A DNA stretch of 64,000 bases, taken from Larkinella sp965227735. GTDB lineage: Bacteria > Bacteroidota > Bacteroidia > Cytophagales > Spirosomataceae. This document shows, one piece after another, positions 42,058 through 50,462 of this stretch. The stretch covers positions 2,480,001 to 2,544,000 of the forward strand of contig NZ_OZ245776.1 of the NCBI RefSeq assembly GCF_965227735.1, given 5' to 3'. The position numbers and the translations under genes were made by a program. Every line of letters starts with the position of its first letter. Position 1 is the first letter of the stretch. The notes below the pieces were generated by a model that saw nothing but the letters and a program-made list of their open reading frames with translations, had not been told where the DNA came from and searched no databases.

Positions 42058-42888
42058 CTAGCGTATATCATTCAATTGAACAAAATCCATGTCGGTAAAG
42101 GAATAATTTTCGCCCGCCATAGCCCAGATGAAGGAGTAGCTGGCGGTTCCGGCACCAGCATGAATAGACCAAGGCGGAGACAGGATGGCCTGATCGGTGC
42201 CTACCAGCAGATGCCGGGTTTCCTGGGGATGGCCCATGAAGTGAAAAACGCGCTGGTTTTCAGGAATATCAAAATAAATATAGGCTTCCATCCGGCGGTC
42301 GTGGACGTGGGGCGGCATGGTGTTCCAGATGTTGCCGGGTTTCAGGGTGGTCAGGCCCATCACCAATTGGCAGCTTTGCAAACCGTCGGCATGAATGTAT
42401 TTATAGATGGTGCGCTGGTTGGCCGTTTCCTGGGCACCCAGATCTACCGGCGAAGCCTCCGCCGACGTCAGTTTTGCCGTTGGACAGGTTCGGTGGGCGG
42501 GGGTCGAAATCAGCGCAAATTTGGCCGGATTGTCGGCCTGATTGCTGTTAAAAACCACCTCCCGGCTTCCCATGCCCACATATAAACAATCTTTTTTTGA
42601 CAAGTCAATCACCTGACCATCAACCGTCACGGTTCCGTCACCGGCCAGATTGATAATGCCCAGTTCACGCCGTTGCAGAAAGAAATCCGCTTTCAGTTCG
42701 TCATAGGTCGGCAACGTCTGCGGCCCCCCAACCGGCATGACGCCCCCCACGATCATCCGGTCATAATGCGAATAAACGAACTCGAAAGTATGGGGTGTAA
42801 ACAGGCTCTCGATGAGAAATTCCCGGCGAATCCGGTCGGTATCATATTGTTTGAAATCGCTGGGATTGGTCGTATAACGGGTCTGCAT
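42058..42888 (-). CDS. kduI: 5-dehydro-4-deoxy-D-glucuronate isomerase (KduI)
   Basis: A 276-residue cupin isomerase that interconverts 5-dehydro-4-deoxyglucuronate and 2,5-diketo-3-deoxygluconate during pectin/uronate breakdown. The zinc-site motif PPHVHDRRMEAYIYF supplies two His and the Glu, and the C-terminal SPPWSIHAGAGTASYSFIWAMAGEN supplies a third His. Opening residues MQTRYTTNPSDFKQYDTDRIR fit the family. KduD, KdgK and pectate-lyase genes are not in the window, so it works with enzymes encoded elsewhere. The gluconokinase-like gene at the left edge shares the acidic-sugar theme only loosely. Confidence 0.95.
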   Translation of the reverse strand: MQTRYTTNPSDFKQYDTDRIRREFLIESLFTPHTFEFVYSHYDRMIVGGVMPVGGPQTLPTYDELKADFFLQRRELGIINLAGDGTVTVDGQVIDLSKKDCLYVGMGSREVVFNSNQADNPAKFALISTPAHRTCPTAKLTSAEASPVDLGAQETANQRTIYKYIHADGLQSCQLVMGLTTLKPGNIWNTMPPHVHDRRMEAYIYFDIPENQRVFHFMGHPQETRHLLVGTDQAILSPPWSIHAGAGTASYSFIWAMAGENYSFTDMDFVQLNDIR

Positions 42889-42947
42889 GGATGAATAAGA
42901 TCAGTTTATGAATAGAGGGCGGGAGCGGTTTTTTCTACTGTTATCGG

Positions 42948-43757
42948 TCAGGATATGGCTTGCCGAATCCGGACCAGTTTCTCCAGCAAACTTTCCAACT
43001 GGCTCAGCGGCAACATATTGGCCCCGTCCGACTGGGCTTCCGAAGGGTTGGGGTGGGTTTCGATAAACAAACCGTCGGCCCCCACGGCAATGGCGGCTTT
43101 GGCGATGGTGGCAATCAGGGCCGGTTTTCCACCCGTAACGCCCGACGACTGATTGGGCTGTTGCAGCGAGTGCGTACAGTCCATCACCACCGGAACGCCG
43201 TGGTCCTGCATCATCGGCAGGTTGCGGTAATCGACCACCAGATCGCCGTACCCGAACGAGTTGCCCCGGTCGGTCAAAAACACCTCCGCATCCGGATAAA
43301 CCGACTTCACTTTTTCAACGGCAAAAGCCATCGAATCGCCCGACATAAACTGTCCTTTTTTGATGTTGACCACCTTCCCGGTTTGGGCGGCTGCGGTGAG
43401 CATATCGGTTTGCCGACACAGAAAGGCCGGAATTTGCAGTACGTCTACGTAGGCAGCCGCCATGGCAGCCTCGTGCGATTCATGGAAATCCGTGACGGTT
43501 GGAACATCGAACGTCTCGCCCACTTCTTTCAGAATTTCGAGGGCCAGACGATCGCCAATTCCGGTGAAAGAGTTCAGCCGGGTCCGGTTTGCTTTGCGGT
43601 AAGATCCTTTGAACAGAAACGGAATCCGGAGCCGATCCGTTATGGCGACCAGTTTTTCGGCAATTTCCAGGGCCATTCCGCGGCTTTCGATGGCGCAGGG
43701 TCCCGCAATCAGGAAAAAGTTACCCGAATCGGTGTGTTTTAGTTTGGCAATCTTCAC
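42948..43757 (-). CDS. kdsA: 3-deoxy-8-phosphooctulonate synthase (KdsA)
   Basis: A 269-residue TIM-barrel aldolase that condenses phosphoenolpyruvate with arabinose 5-phosphate, giving Kdo 8-phosphate for lipopolysaccharide. It has FFLIAGPCAIESRGMALEIAE, FLFKGSYRKANRTRLNSFTGIG (PEP/A5P site with SYRKANR), VDVLQIPAFLCRQTDMLTAAA, VNIKKGQFMSGDSM, LTDRGNSFGYGDLVVD, VPVVMDCTHSLQQPN and FIETHPNPSEAQSDGANMLPL. The last motif carries conserved metal or substrate residues. It is a housekeeping LPS enzyme; kdsB and other Kdo genes are not adjacent. Confidence 0.97.
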   Translation of the reverse strand: MKIAKLKHTDSGNFFLIAGPCAIESRGMALEIAEKLVAITDRLRIPFLFKGSYRKANRTRLNSFTGIGDRLALEILKEVGETFDVPTVTDFHESHEAAMAAAYVDVLQIPAFLCRQTDMLTAAAQTGKVVNIKKGQFMSGDSMAFAVEKVKSVYPDAEVFLTDRGNSFGYGDLVVDYRNLPMMQDHGVPVVMDCTHSLQQPNQSSGVTGGKPALIATIAKAAIAVGADGLFIETHPNPSEAQSDGANMLPLSQLESLLEKLVRIRQAIS

Positions 43758-44150
43758 AGGTGGTTTCGACGTTTTCGTACAAAACTACACAATTAGCCCA
43801 CTTTGAATGGTTGTGGCTTCTCAAAATCGCACTTTCGCTAAGTTTTGCCGGTTCTGGCTGCTTTGGAAGTGATTAATCTGAAATTTAAGTTGTTTATTGC
43901 CATTTTGATGGAATATTGGGCCATTCGTCGAAACAGGCGCTTCTTCATTTGGTCGTCCGGTGAATGAGTTGCCACAGCGCCTGTCGTTCGGTTGGTAAAT
44001 ACAATTTTATTTTGTAATAGGCTGTTAATCTGTCTTTTTACAAAAAAAACCAAGCACTTTTAAACGATTTTCGATAGAAAAAATTATTTGACAATACTGT
44101 TTTTAATCTCTTTCTTTGCACAGTTTTTAGAACCCCAAACGCATACAGAA
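43758..44150. other. Divergent intergenic region between kdsA and acpP
   Basis: This 393-base, AT-rich gap holds the promoters of kdsA (leftward) and acpP (rightward). Open frames within it are short and lack recognisable features. No repeat of the families found elsewhere in the window was seen. Confidence 0.6.
44087..44119 (+). promoter_or_regulatory. Candidate acpP promoter, Bacteroidota type
   Basis: TTTG at 44087-44090 and TTTCTTTGC at 44111-44119 are 20 bases apart and match the TTTG / TAnnTTTG consensus at all but one position. The predicted transcript would begin about 25 bases before the acpP ATG. Assigned by eye. Confidence 0.5.
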
Positions 44151-44387
44151 ATGTCAGAAATTGCAGACAAAGTAAAAGCAATCATTGTTGAAAAACTGGG
44201 TGTTGAAGAATCGGAGGTAACGCCGGAAGCCAGCTTCACTAATGATCTGGGCGCTGATTCGCTCGACACCGTTGAACTGATTATGGAATTTGAAAAAGAG
44301 TTTAACATCTCTATTCCGGACGATCAGGCGGAAAACATTGGTACGGTAGGCCAGGCCATTACGTACCTGGAAGAGAATGTGAAATAA
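44151..44387 (+). CDS. acpP: Acyl carrier protein
   Basis: A 78-residue acidic four-helix protein. The phosphopantetheine attachment site is S37 in NDLGADSLDTVELIMEFE. Other family features are the MSEIADKVKAIIVEKLGV opening and FNISIPDDQAENIGTVGQAI. It carries growing acyl chains in fatty-acid synthesis. The in-frame ATG at 44088 would add 21 hydrophobic residues with no place in the family, and it would put the promoter inside the gene, so 44151 is chosen. fabF follows 24 bases downstream, the usual pairing. Confidence 0.98.
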   Translation: MSEIADKVKAIIVEKLGVEESEVTPEASFTNDLGADSLDTVELIMEFEKEFNISIPDDQAENIGTVGQAITYLEENVK

Positions 44388-44411
44388 GCTTTTCTTTTTG
44401 TAGTTCATTCT

Positions 44412-45665
44412 ATGCCTTTTAAACGAGTAGTAATCACCGGCCTGGGCGCTCTTACGCCGATTGGTAATACAGTACAAGAGTTCTGGAACGGCTTATCTGC
44501 CGGTGTAAGTGGCGCCGGTCCGATTACTAAATTCAATGCCGAAAAATTTCGGACAAAATTCGCCTGCGAAATTAAGAACCTGGACATCAACCAGTTTATT
44601 CCTCGTCAGGACGCTCGTAAGATGGACCCTTTCGCCCAATACGCCCTCATTGTGGGCGACGAAGCGGTGAAAGATGCCGGGCTTGACCTCACCAAGCTCG
44701 ATCTGAACAAAGCCGGTGTCATCTGGGGTTCAGGAATCGGAGGGCTGAAAACCTTCGAAGACGAAGTAAAGAATTACGCCACCGGCGATGGCACTCCCCG
44801 TTACAATCCATTCTTCATTCCGAAAATGATTGCCGACAGTGCATCGGGCATGCTCTCGATTCGCTACGGGTTTCACGGTGTCAATTACGTAACGGTTTCG
44901 GCCTGCGCTTCGGCGACCAACGCCATGATCGACGCCTTCAATTTCATTCGGCTGGGACGGTTGAACATCGCCATTTCCGGCGGTTCTGAAGCCGCCGTAA
45001 CCGAAGCGGGTGTCGGTGGGTTCAATGCGCTCCGGGCGTTGTCGGAACGAAACGAGTCGCCGGAAACGGCTTCACGGCCGTTCGACAAAGACCGCGACGG
45101 TTTTGTGCTGGGTGAGGGTGCCGGTGCCCTTATTCTGGAGGAGTATGAACACGCGAAAGCGCGGGGTGCCAAGATTTACGCCGAACTGATCGGCGGAGGC
45201 ATGTCGTCCGATGCTTACCACATTACGGCACCGCACCCCGAAGGACTAGGCGCGCTGAACGTAATGAAAGATGCGATCGACGACGCCCAGATTCGTCCGG
45301 AAGACATCGATTATATCAACGTACACGGCACGTCGACGCCCCTGGGCGATGTTAGTGAAGCGACCGCGATTGAAAAAGTGTTTGGCGACCATGCCTATAA
45401 AGTCAACATCAGCAGCACCAAGTCGATGACGGGCCACCTGCTGGGAGCGGCCGGGGCCATTGAAGCCATTGCCTGTCTGATGGCGATGAAATACGGTATT
45501 GTTCCACCGACCATTAACCATTTTACCGACGACGAACAATTTAACCCGAAGCTGAACTTTACGTTCAACGAAGCCCAGAAACGAACCATTGACGTTGCTT
45601 TGAGTAATACGTTTGGGTTCGGGGGTCATAATTTTTCCGTGATATTTCGCAAACTTGAGTCATAA
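44412..45665 (+). CDS. fabF: Beta-ketoacyl-ACP synthase II (FabF)
   Basis: A 417-residue thiolase-fold enzyme that extends acyl chains with malonyl-ACP. The Cys-His-His active site is complete: C165 (VSACASATNAM), H305 (VHGTSTPLGD) and H342 (KSMTGHLLGAAGA). The start MPFKRVVITGLGALTPIGNTV and the end LSNTFGFGGHNFSVIFRK are typical. It follows acpP in one operon and rnc begins 8 bases after it, the standard acpP-fabF-rnc order. Confidence 0.98.
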   Translation: MPFKRVVITGLGALTPIGNTVQEFWNGLSAGVSGAGPITKFNAEKFRTKFACEIKNLDINQFIPRQDARKMDPFAQYALIVGDEAVKDAGLDLTKLDLNKAGVIWGSGIGGLKTFEDEVKNYATGDGTPRYNPFFIPKMIADSASGMLSIRYGFHGVNYVTVSACASATNAMIDAFNFIRLGRLNIAISGGSEAAVTEAGVGGFNALRALSERNESPETASRPFDKDRDGFVLGEGAGALILEEYEHAKARGAKIYAELIGGGMSSDAYHITAPHPEGLGALNVMKDAIDDAQIRPEDIDYINVHGTSTPLGDVSEATAIEKVFGDHAYKVNISSTKSMTGHLLGAAGAIEAIACLMAMKYGIVPPTINHFTDDEQFNPKLNFTFNEAQKRTIDVALSNTFGFGGHNFSVIFRKLES

Positions 45666-45673
45666 ACAGCCGC

Positions 45674-46456
45674 GTGCCAGCCGCTTCAGCCAACACCTTC
45701 TTCGAGCCCATTCGCAGTTTTTTCCGGTTTCGGCTGGGCAACAGCGAACGCAAAAAATTTAAGCGCTCCGTTGAACACATCATTGGCGAAGCGCCTTCCA
45801 ACGTCGGCCTGTATCAACTCGCCTTCCGGCACACCTCGGCCTCGAAAGAAACGGCGATTAAAGGCTTCAAAGAATCCAACGAACGGCTGGAATACCTGGG
45901 CGATGCGGTTTTGGGCATGGTGATTGCCGAATTTCTCTTCAAAAAATTTCCGTATAAAGACGAAGGCTTCCTGACCGAAATCCGCTCCCGGATCGTCAAC
46001 CGGGAAACCCTCAACGGCATTGCCCGGAAAATCGGTCTGGAAAACCTGATCGAATACGACGGCAGCCGCAACCGGGGCATTGTGCCTTCCCGAACCTCCA
46101 TGTACGGCGACGCGCTTGAAGCCCTGGTCGGTGCCATTTACCTCGACAAAGGATTCCGTTTTACGCGTCGGTTCATTCTCAAGGAGTTACTGGGTCATTA
46201 TGATCTGGAAGCCCTGATCAGTAACAATGCCAACTTCAAAAGCCGCCTGATCGAGTGGGCGCAACGGGAAGGCAAAAAAGTCGAATTTATCATTATTTCT
46301 GAACGCGGAAACAACCACTTCCGCGAATTCATCTCGCAGGTAACGGTCAATGACGAACCGTTTGCCCAGGGCAGTGGCTACAGCAAGAAAAAAGCCGAAC
46401 AGTCGGCCGCCGAAAAAGCCTGCGAGCAACTGCAAATGAAACCGGTTTCTAATTAA
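45674..46456 (+). CDS. rnc: Ribonuclease III (GTG start)
   Basis: A 260-residue double-strand-specific ribonuclease. The catalytic RNase III domain (about 30-165) carries the signature NERLEYLGDAVLGMVIAEFL with the metal-binding Glu/Asp. A second acidic pair lies in YGDALEALVGAIYLDKGF. The C-terminal dsRNA-binding domain (about 180-255) shows NFKSRLIEWAQREGKKVEF and AQGSGYSKKKAEQSAAEKACEQL. It processes rRNA and other structured RNAs. Translation is assigned to the GTG at 45674, 8 bases after fabF. No nearer ATG precedes the conserved region. Confidence 0.96.
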   Translation: MPAASANTFFEPIRSFFRFRLGNSERKKFKRSVEHIIGEAPSNVGLYQLAFRHTSASKETAIKGFKESNERLEYLGDAVLGMVIAEFLFKKFPYKDEGFLTEIRSRIVNRETLNGIARKIGLENLIEYDGSRNRGIVPSRTSMYGDALEALVGAIYLDKGFRFTRRFILKELLGHYDLEALISNNANFKSRLIEWAQREGKKVEFIIISERGNNHFREFISQVTVNDEPFAQGSGYSKKKAEQSAAEKACEQLQMKPVSN

Positions 46457-46884
46457 GAACCGCCTTCTTCCCATTTCCCGATCAAGACTCCAGATCACTT
46501 CTTTCTGCGCCAGCCTTCCATCGTGTGTGTCATTTTATCGAAACTCACCCCTTGCAGTCAAAACCGTCTGTCAAACTGACTGGGTAGTATTCTAAAATAA
46601 ACAAAGATTCCCGCCATAATGACATAAATTTATCTAAACATTGGACTGGTATGGATGTTGTATCGAGGGTATTCATACTTCTGATTTCGGAACAAGAACC
46701 TGGCAACGGAAAATTATAATTTTCACTGGCTCACCGTCTTAGAAAGATGACGGCGCAGCCCGCCAACATTCGCCTGTTAAAATTTGTTAATTGCGTTAAA
46801 AAAGCGAATTTTTGGAAAAGCAGATTTCGTTATCATGGGGAACTGGTACGAAAACAGTAAACGACCCATTTTTAGAATCAAGTC
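46457..46884. other. Intergenic region upstream of htrA
   Basis: A 428-base gap between two forward genes with AT-rich sequence and no credible coding frame. It holds the candidate htrA promoter listed separately. No palindrome of the window's repeat families is present. Confidence 0.55.
46783..46814 (+). promoter_or_regulatory. Candidate htrA promoter, Bacteroidota type
   Basis: TTTG at 46783-46786 and AATTTTTG at 46807-46814 are separated by 20 bases, fitting TTTG / TAnnTTTG with one mismatch. The implied leader before the htrA ATG is about 60 bases. Confidence 0.42.
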
Positions 46885-48417
46885 ATGAAAAACAACTGGA
46901 AAACGTTAGCGATCATCGCTCTGCTGTCAAGCTTTGTTACATTGGCCGCTTATAACTTCTTAGGATTTAATAAGCAGGATGTAATTTTTAACGAATCGTC
47001 ACCAACCCCCACCCCCACGGGTCGGTTGGCGGCACTGACCGGGCCCCAGGGTGCTCCGGGTGATTTTACCTACGCTGCCGAAGCCACCACGCCGGCGGTA
47101 GTACACATCAAAACGACCATGACCCGCACGGTTCGCCAACAGCAGATTCCGGATATTTTCCGTGACTTCTTTGGGGATGAATTTGGCCGGGGTGGCAACG
47201 GCGGGGCTCCACAGCGGCAACGCGGACAGGCTTCCGGCTCGGGCGTAATCATCAGCCAGGATGGCTACATCGTCACCAATAATCACGTCGTACAGGGTGC
47301 TGACGAAGTGGAGGTAATTCTGACGGATAAACGCAGTTTTAAAGCGAAAGTGATTGGAACCGACCCGCTGACCGATCTGGCTGTTATTCAGGTTAATGCC
47401 AAAAATCTGCCTTCCATCACCCTGGGTGATTCGGACGCGCTGAAACTCGGTGAATGGGTGTTGGCCGTGGGCTATCCCTTGGATCTGGAATCGACGGTTA
47501 CGGCCGGTATTGTGAGTGCCAAAAGCCGCCGGATCGGTATCCTGGATCAGAATATCGACCGGAACGACGCCAAACCGGATTCGCCGGTCGAAGCCTTCAT
47601 CCAGACGGATGCCGCCATCAACCCCGGTAATTCCGGTGGGGCGTTGGTCAACCTGCGTGGTGAATTGGTCGGTATCAACTCGGCCATTGCTTCAGCAACG
47701 GGGTATTATAGCGGATACGGTTTTGCCGTCCCGGCTTCTCTGGTGAAGAAAGTTTCGGCTGATTTGGTGAAATATGGCAACGTACAACGGGGCTATCTGG
47801 GCATCATTCCGGTTGAACTGAACAGCCTGCGAGCCCAGGAACTGGGTTCTAAAATTGGTCGTGGTATCTACATCAACGAAGTCGTGGAAGGCGGTGCCTC
47901 AGCGTCGGCTGGTTTGAAAAAAGGTGACGTGATCGTGAAAATGGAAGGTCAGAATGTGGATTCCGACGCACAAATGCGGGAGATCATCGGCCGTCGTCGC
48001 CCGGGTGACGTCATCGCGATGACGGTTAACCGGAATGGCGATCTGCGGGATTTCCGCGTCGAACTGCGCAACCGCAACGGCGGTCGTGACATCATCAAGA
48101 AAAGCGACAACATTTCTGCTTCTAATTCAGCCGCCACCCTGGGTTCGCTGGGAGCCGACTTCGAAGAACTGGCCGCAACCGATGCCAAACGGCTGGGCGT
48201 TGACGGCGGTGTTCGGGTGAAGCGGATTCGCGAAGGTAAAATGTCCGAAACCGACATCGAAGAAGGCTTCATCATCGTGAAAGCCAACGGAAAAGTAGTC
48301 CGCTCGGTAAAAGATCTGCAAACGGCACTGAACACCACCAAAGAAGGTGAAGGCCTGATGCTGATTGGCATGTATCCGAACAGTTCACGGATGTACTACT
48401 ACGCCGTACCGGTATAA
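46885..48417 (+). CDS. HtrA/DegP-type periplasmic serine protease with two PDZ domains
   Basis: A 510-residue protease-chaperone. A signal/anchor segment (NWKTLAIIALLSSFVTLAAYNFLG) is followed by the trypsin-like domain with His134 (VTNNHVVQGA), Asp164 (TDLAVIQV) and Ser250 (NPGNSGGALVN). PDZ1 lies near 300-390 (GYLGIIPVELNS, GLKKGDVIVKMEG). PDZ2 lies near 420-505 (GVRVKRIREGKMSETDIEEGFIIVKANGKVV). These proteins degrade misfolded envelope proteins. It is followed by a strong terminator and then a CCCCTAAA palindrome before the converging gmd gene. Confidence 0.96.
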   Translation: MKNNWKTLAIIALLSSFVTLAAYNFLGFNKQDVIFNESSPTPTPTGRLAALTGPQGAPGDFTYAAEATTPAVVHIKTTMTRTVRQQQIPDIFRDFFGDEFGRGGNGGAPQRQRGQASGSGVIISQDGYIVTNNHVVQGADEVEVILTDKRSFKAKVIGTDPLTDLAVIQVNAKNLPSITLGDSDALKLGEWVLAVGYPLDLESTVTAGIVSAKSRRIGILDQNIDRNDAKPDSPVEAFIQTDAAINPGNSGGALVNLRGELVGINSAIASATGYYSGYGFAVPASLVKKVSADLVKYGNVQRGYLGIIPVELNSLRAQELGSKIGRGIYINEVVEGGASASAGLKKGDVIVKMEGQNVDSDAQMREIIGRRRPGDVIAMTVNRNGDLRDFRVELRNRNGGRDIIKKSDNISASNSAATLGSLGADFEELAATDAKRLGVDGGVRVKRIREGKMSETDIEEGFIIVKANGKVVRSVKDLQTALNTTKEGEGLMLIGMYPNSSRMYYYAVPV

Positions 48418-48443
48418 AGTGTAAAGTGTGTTTTCGGGTTCAT

Positions 48444-48480
48444 AAAAAAGCCGCCGGTTCTGAGAACCGGCGGCTTTTTT
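48444..48480. terminator. Strong terminator after htrA
   Basis: AAAAAAGCCGCCGGTTCT at 48444-48461 is the exact complement of 48463-48480, giving a near-perfect GC-rich stem with an A run before it and a T run after it. It can terminate in both directions. Confidence 0.92.
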
Positions 48481-48484
48481 ATGA

Positions 48485-48559
48485 ACCCCTAAATCCCCTA
48501 AAGGGGACTTATGCATCCTGAGTATAATCGTCCAAGTCCCTTTTAGGGGATTTAGGGGT
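48485..48559. repeat. CCCCTAAA-family palindromic repeat, copy D
   Basis: Arms at 48485-48510 and 48534-48559 (26 bases) match with one mismatch. The centre contains GCATCCTGAG, a diverged form of the ATCCGGA core. It is stacked just beyond the htrA terminator, between htrA and gmd, which face each other. Confidence 0.88.
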
Positions 48560-48570
48560 AAAAAAGTAAT

Positions 48571-49683
48571 TTATTCGAAATAATTCATCACCCGATGACC
48601 GCTTTTTTCCAGCAACTGGTCACGCTGGAACAGTTCGATGTCGGCGGCAACCATTTCTTTCACCAAAGCGGCCAGATCGTATTTGGGTTTCCAGCCCAGT
48701 TTGGTCATGGCTTTGGTCGGATCACCGAGGAGCAGATCCACTTCCGTCGGGCGGAAATAGCGCTCATCGATGCAGACCAGTTCCCGGCCCACCTCAATTG
48801 GAAAGCTGGGGTTGGTCGACTTGACCACCACACCGGTTTCGTTGACGCCTTCGCCCTTGAACTCCAGTTCGACGCCGATTTCGGCAAAAGCCATCCGGAT
48901 AAAATCACGAATGTGGGTGGTTTTCCCGGTGGCAATCACGAAGTCTTCGGGTGTTTCCTGCTGCAACATAAGCCACATCGCTTCGACATAATCCTTGGCG
49001 TGGCCCCAGTCGCGTTGGGCGTCCAGGTTGCCCATGAATACTTTGTCCTGCAAACCCAGCGCAATCCGGGCCACGGCCCGCGTGATTTTCCGGGTTACAA
49101 ACGTCTCCCCGCGCAGGGGCGATTCGTGGTTGAACAGAATGCCGTTACAGGCATACATGCCATACGCTTCGCGGTAGTTGACCGTAATCCAGTAGCCGTA
49201 GAGTTTGGCAACGGCGTAGGGAGAACGGGGATAAAACGGTGTCGCTTCGGATTGGGCGTGGCCCTGCACCCCGCCATACAACTCCGAAGTCGAAGCCTGG
49301 TAGATGCGGGTTTTTTCGCTCAATCCCAGCAACCGAACGGCTTCCAGAATTCGCAGGGTACCAATCCCGTCGACGTGCGCCGTGTATTCAGGTTCTTCAA
49401 AGCTCACCCGAACGTGCGACATCGCTCCCAAATTATAGATTTCATCCGGCTGGATTTCCTGAATGATCCGGATAATGTTGGTCGAATCGGACAAATCACC
49501 GTAGTGTAGCACAAACCGCACGTGTTTCTCGTGTGGATCTTCGTAAATATGATCGATCCGCTGGGTATTGAACAGCGAACTCCGGCGTTTGATACCATGA
49601 ACTTCGTATCCCTTCGACAGGAGGAGTTCCGCTAAGTAAGCGCCGTCCTGGCCGGTAATTCCGGTAATGAGTGCTTTTTTCAT
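48571..49683 (-). CDS. gmd: GDP-mannose 4,6-dehydratase
   Basis: A 370-residue short-chain dehydrogenase-type enzyme that turns GDP-mannose into GDP-4-keto-6-deoxymannose, the precursor of GDP-fucose and related deoxysugars. NADP binding is by ALITGITGQDGAYLAELLL. The catalytic residues appear as STSELYGGVQGH and YPRSPYAVAKLYGYWITVNYREAYG (Tyr-x-x-x-Lys). Other marks are LGAMSHVRVSFEEPEYTAHVDGIGTLRILEA and the C-terminal RPTEVDLLLGDPTKAMTKLGWKP. No GDP-fucose synthase gene is adjacent. manA at 4546 would help supply mannose phosphates. Confidence 0.97.
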   Translation of the reverse strand: MKKALITGITGQDGAYLAELLLSKGYEVHGIKRRSSLFNTQRIDHIYEDPHEKHVRFVLHYGDLSDSTNIIRIIQEIQPDEIYNLGAMSHVRVSFEEPEYTAHVDGIGTLRILEAVRLLGLSEKTRIYQASTSELYGGVQGHAQSEATPFYPRSPYAVAKLYGYWITVNYREAYGMYACNGILFNHESPLRGETFVTRKITRAVARIALGLQDKVFMGNLDAQRDWGHAKDYVEAMWLMLQQETPEDFVIATGKTTHIRDFIRMAFAEIGVELEFKGEGVNETGVVVKSTNPSFPIEVGRELVCIDERYFRPTEVDLLLGDPTKAMTKLGWKPKYDLAALVKEMVAADIELFQRDQLLEKSGHRVMNYFE

Positions 49684-49724
49684 AGATTATTGTAAAGACT
49701 GACTACAAAAAATATAGTTTATCG

Positions 49725-50330
49725 CTATTTAATGGATAAACTTCTTCTAATCTCGATTCGATCGGGCAAAAGCGTTGCCGACGAAAACTGCTGACGCAGT
49801 TGAGTCAGATACCGCTCGGCATCGAGCCGACGCATAAAATCGCCTACTTTCAGCCGGTATGTTGGTTGCCGATAGGTTGTATAGGGGTTCAATTCCGGAA
49901 AATTCTGGTAGGTAAACCGCTTGACGCGATCCACTTCAGTCCGCTGGTCACCAACATACACCTGGATTCGATACCCCTGCGCGTACCGGATGGAGCGGTT
50001 TTTGACCGAAATGGTGTCCAGTATAGCATCCAGTTTTTTGTTGATGTGCAGGGGCTCGGCCATCGGCAGCGTCCGGCGGGTTTCGGGAGCCGGGCGGGCA
50101 GGCGGAGTAGAAGGTGACGGTTTTGCCGTGGCAGGTGCTGCCGTACTGTATCTGGGGCGGGTAGCCGACAGGTCATAATTGTACGTATTGTAATCCACCG
50201 AGGAAGTTGACGACGACCGGGATACCGTCTTTTTCGATGACGCACACGAGCTGATCCAGCCCGACAGTCCGACCAAAACTACCAGGATAAACGCGCTATC
50301 CGAACGAACTTTATACATCTGTGCTTTCAT
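49725..50330 (-). CDS. SPOR-domain lipoprotein
   Basis: A 201-residue lipoprotein. The signal peptide ends in a Bacteroidota-style lipobox (LSGWISSCASS) with Cys at about residue 29. A Ser/Pro/Ala-rich linker (about 35-90) leads to a C-terminal SPOR domain at about 115-195 (AQGYRIQVYVGDQRTEVDRVKRFTYQNFPEL, TYRLKVGDFMRRLDAERYLTQLRQQF). SPOR domains bind denuded peptidoglycan at division or remodelling sites. Alternative start is the Met at residue 5. It is divergent from murB and neighbours gmd. Confidence 0.87.
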   Translation of the reverse strand: MKAQMYKVRSDSAFILVVLVGLSGWISSCASSKKTVSRSSSTSSVDYNTYNYDLSATRPRYSTAAPATAKPSPSTPPARPAPETRRTLPMAEPLHINKKLDAILDTISVKNRSIRYAQGYRIQVYVGDQRTEVDRVKRFTYQNFPELNPYTTYRQPTYRLKVGDFMRRLDAERYLTQLRQQFSSATLLPDRIEIRRSLSIK

Positions 50331-50462
50331 CCCTTGTTTGCAAATTTAGCAACTATCTGGTTATGCAACAATCCGAACGCTATCTTGTTGAGCAATACCA
50401 CCAACATACCAACGTTTTCCCTTCTTTTTATTTACTTTGAGGTAGCCTTCTTACGCTAACCC

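Noticed and set aside
48595..49509. Forward open frame of 304 codons opposite gmd
   Set aside because: gmd on the other strand is complete with NADP and catalytic motifs; this frame has none and is rich in Phe/Val/Gly/His in the usual antisense pattern.
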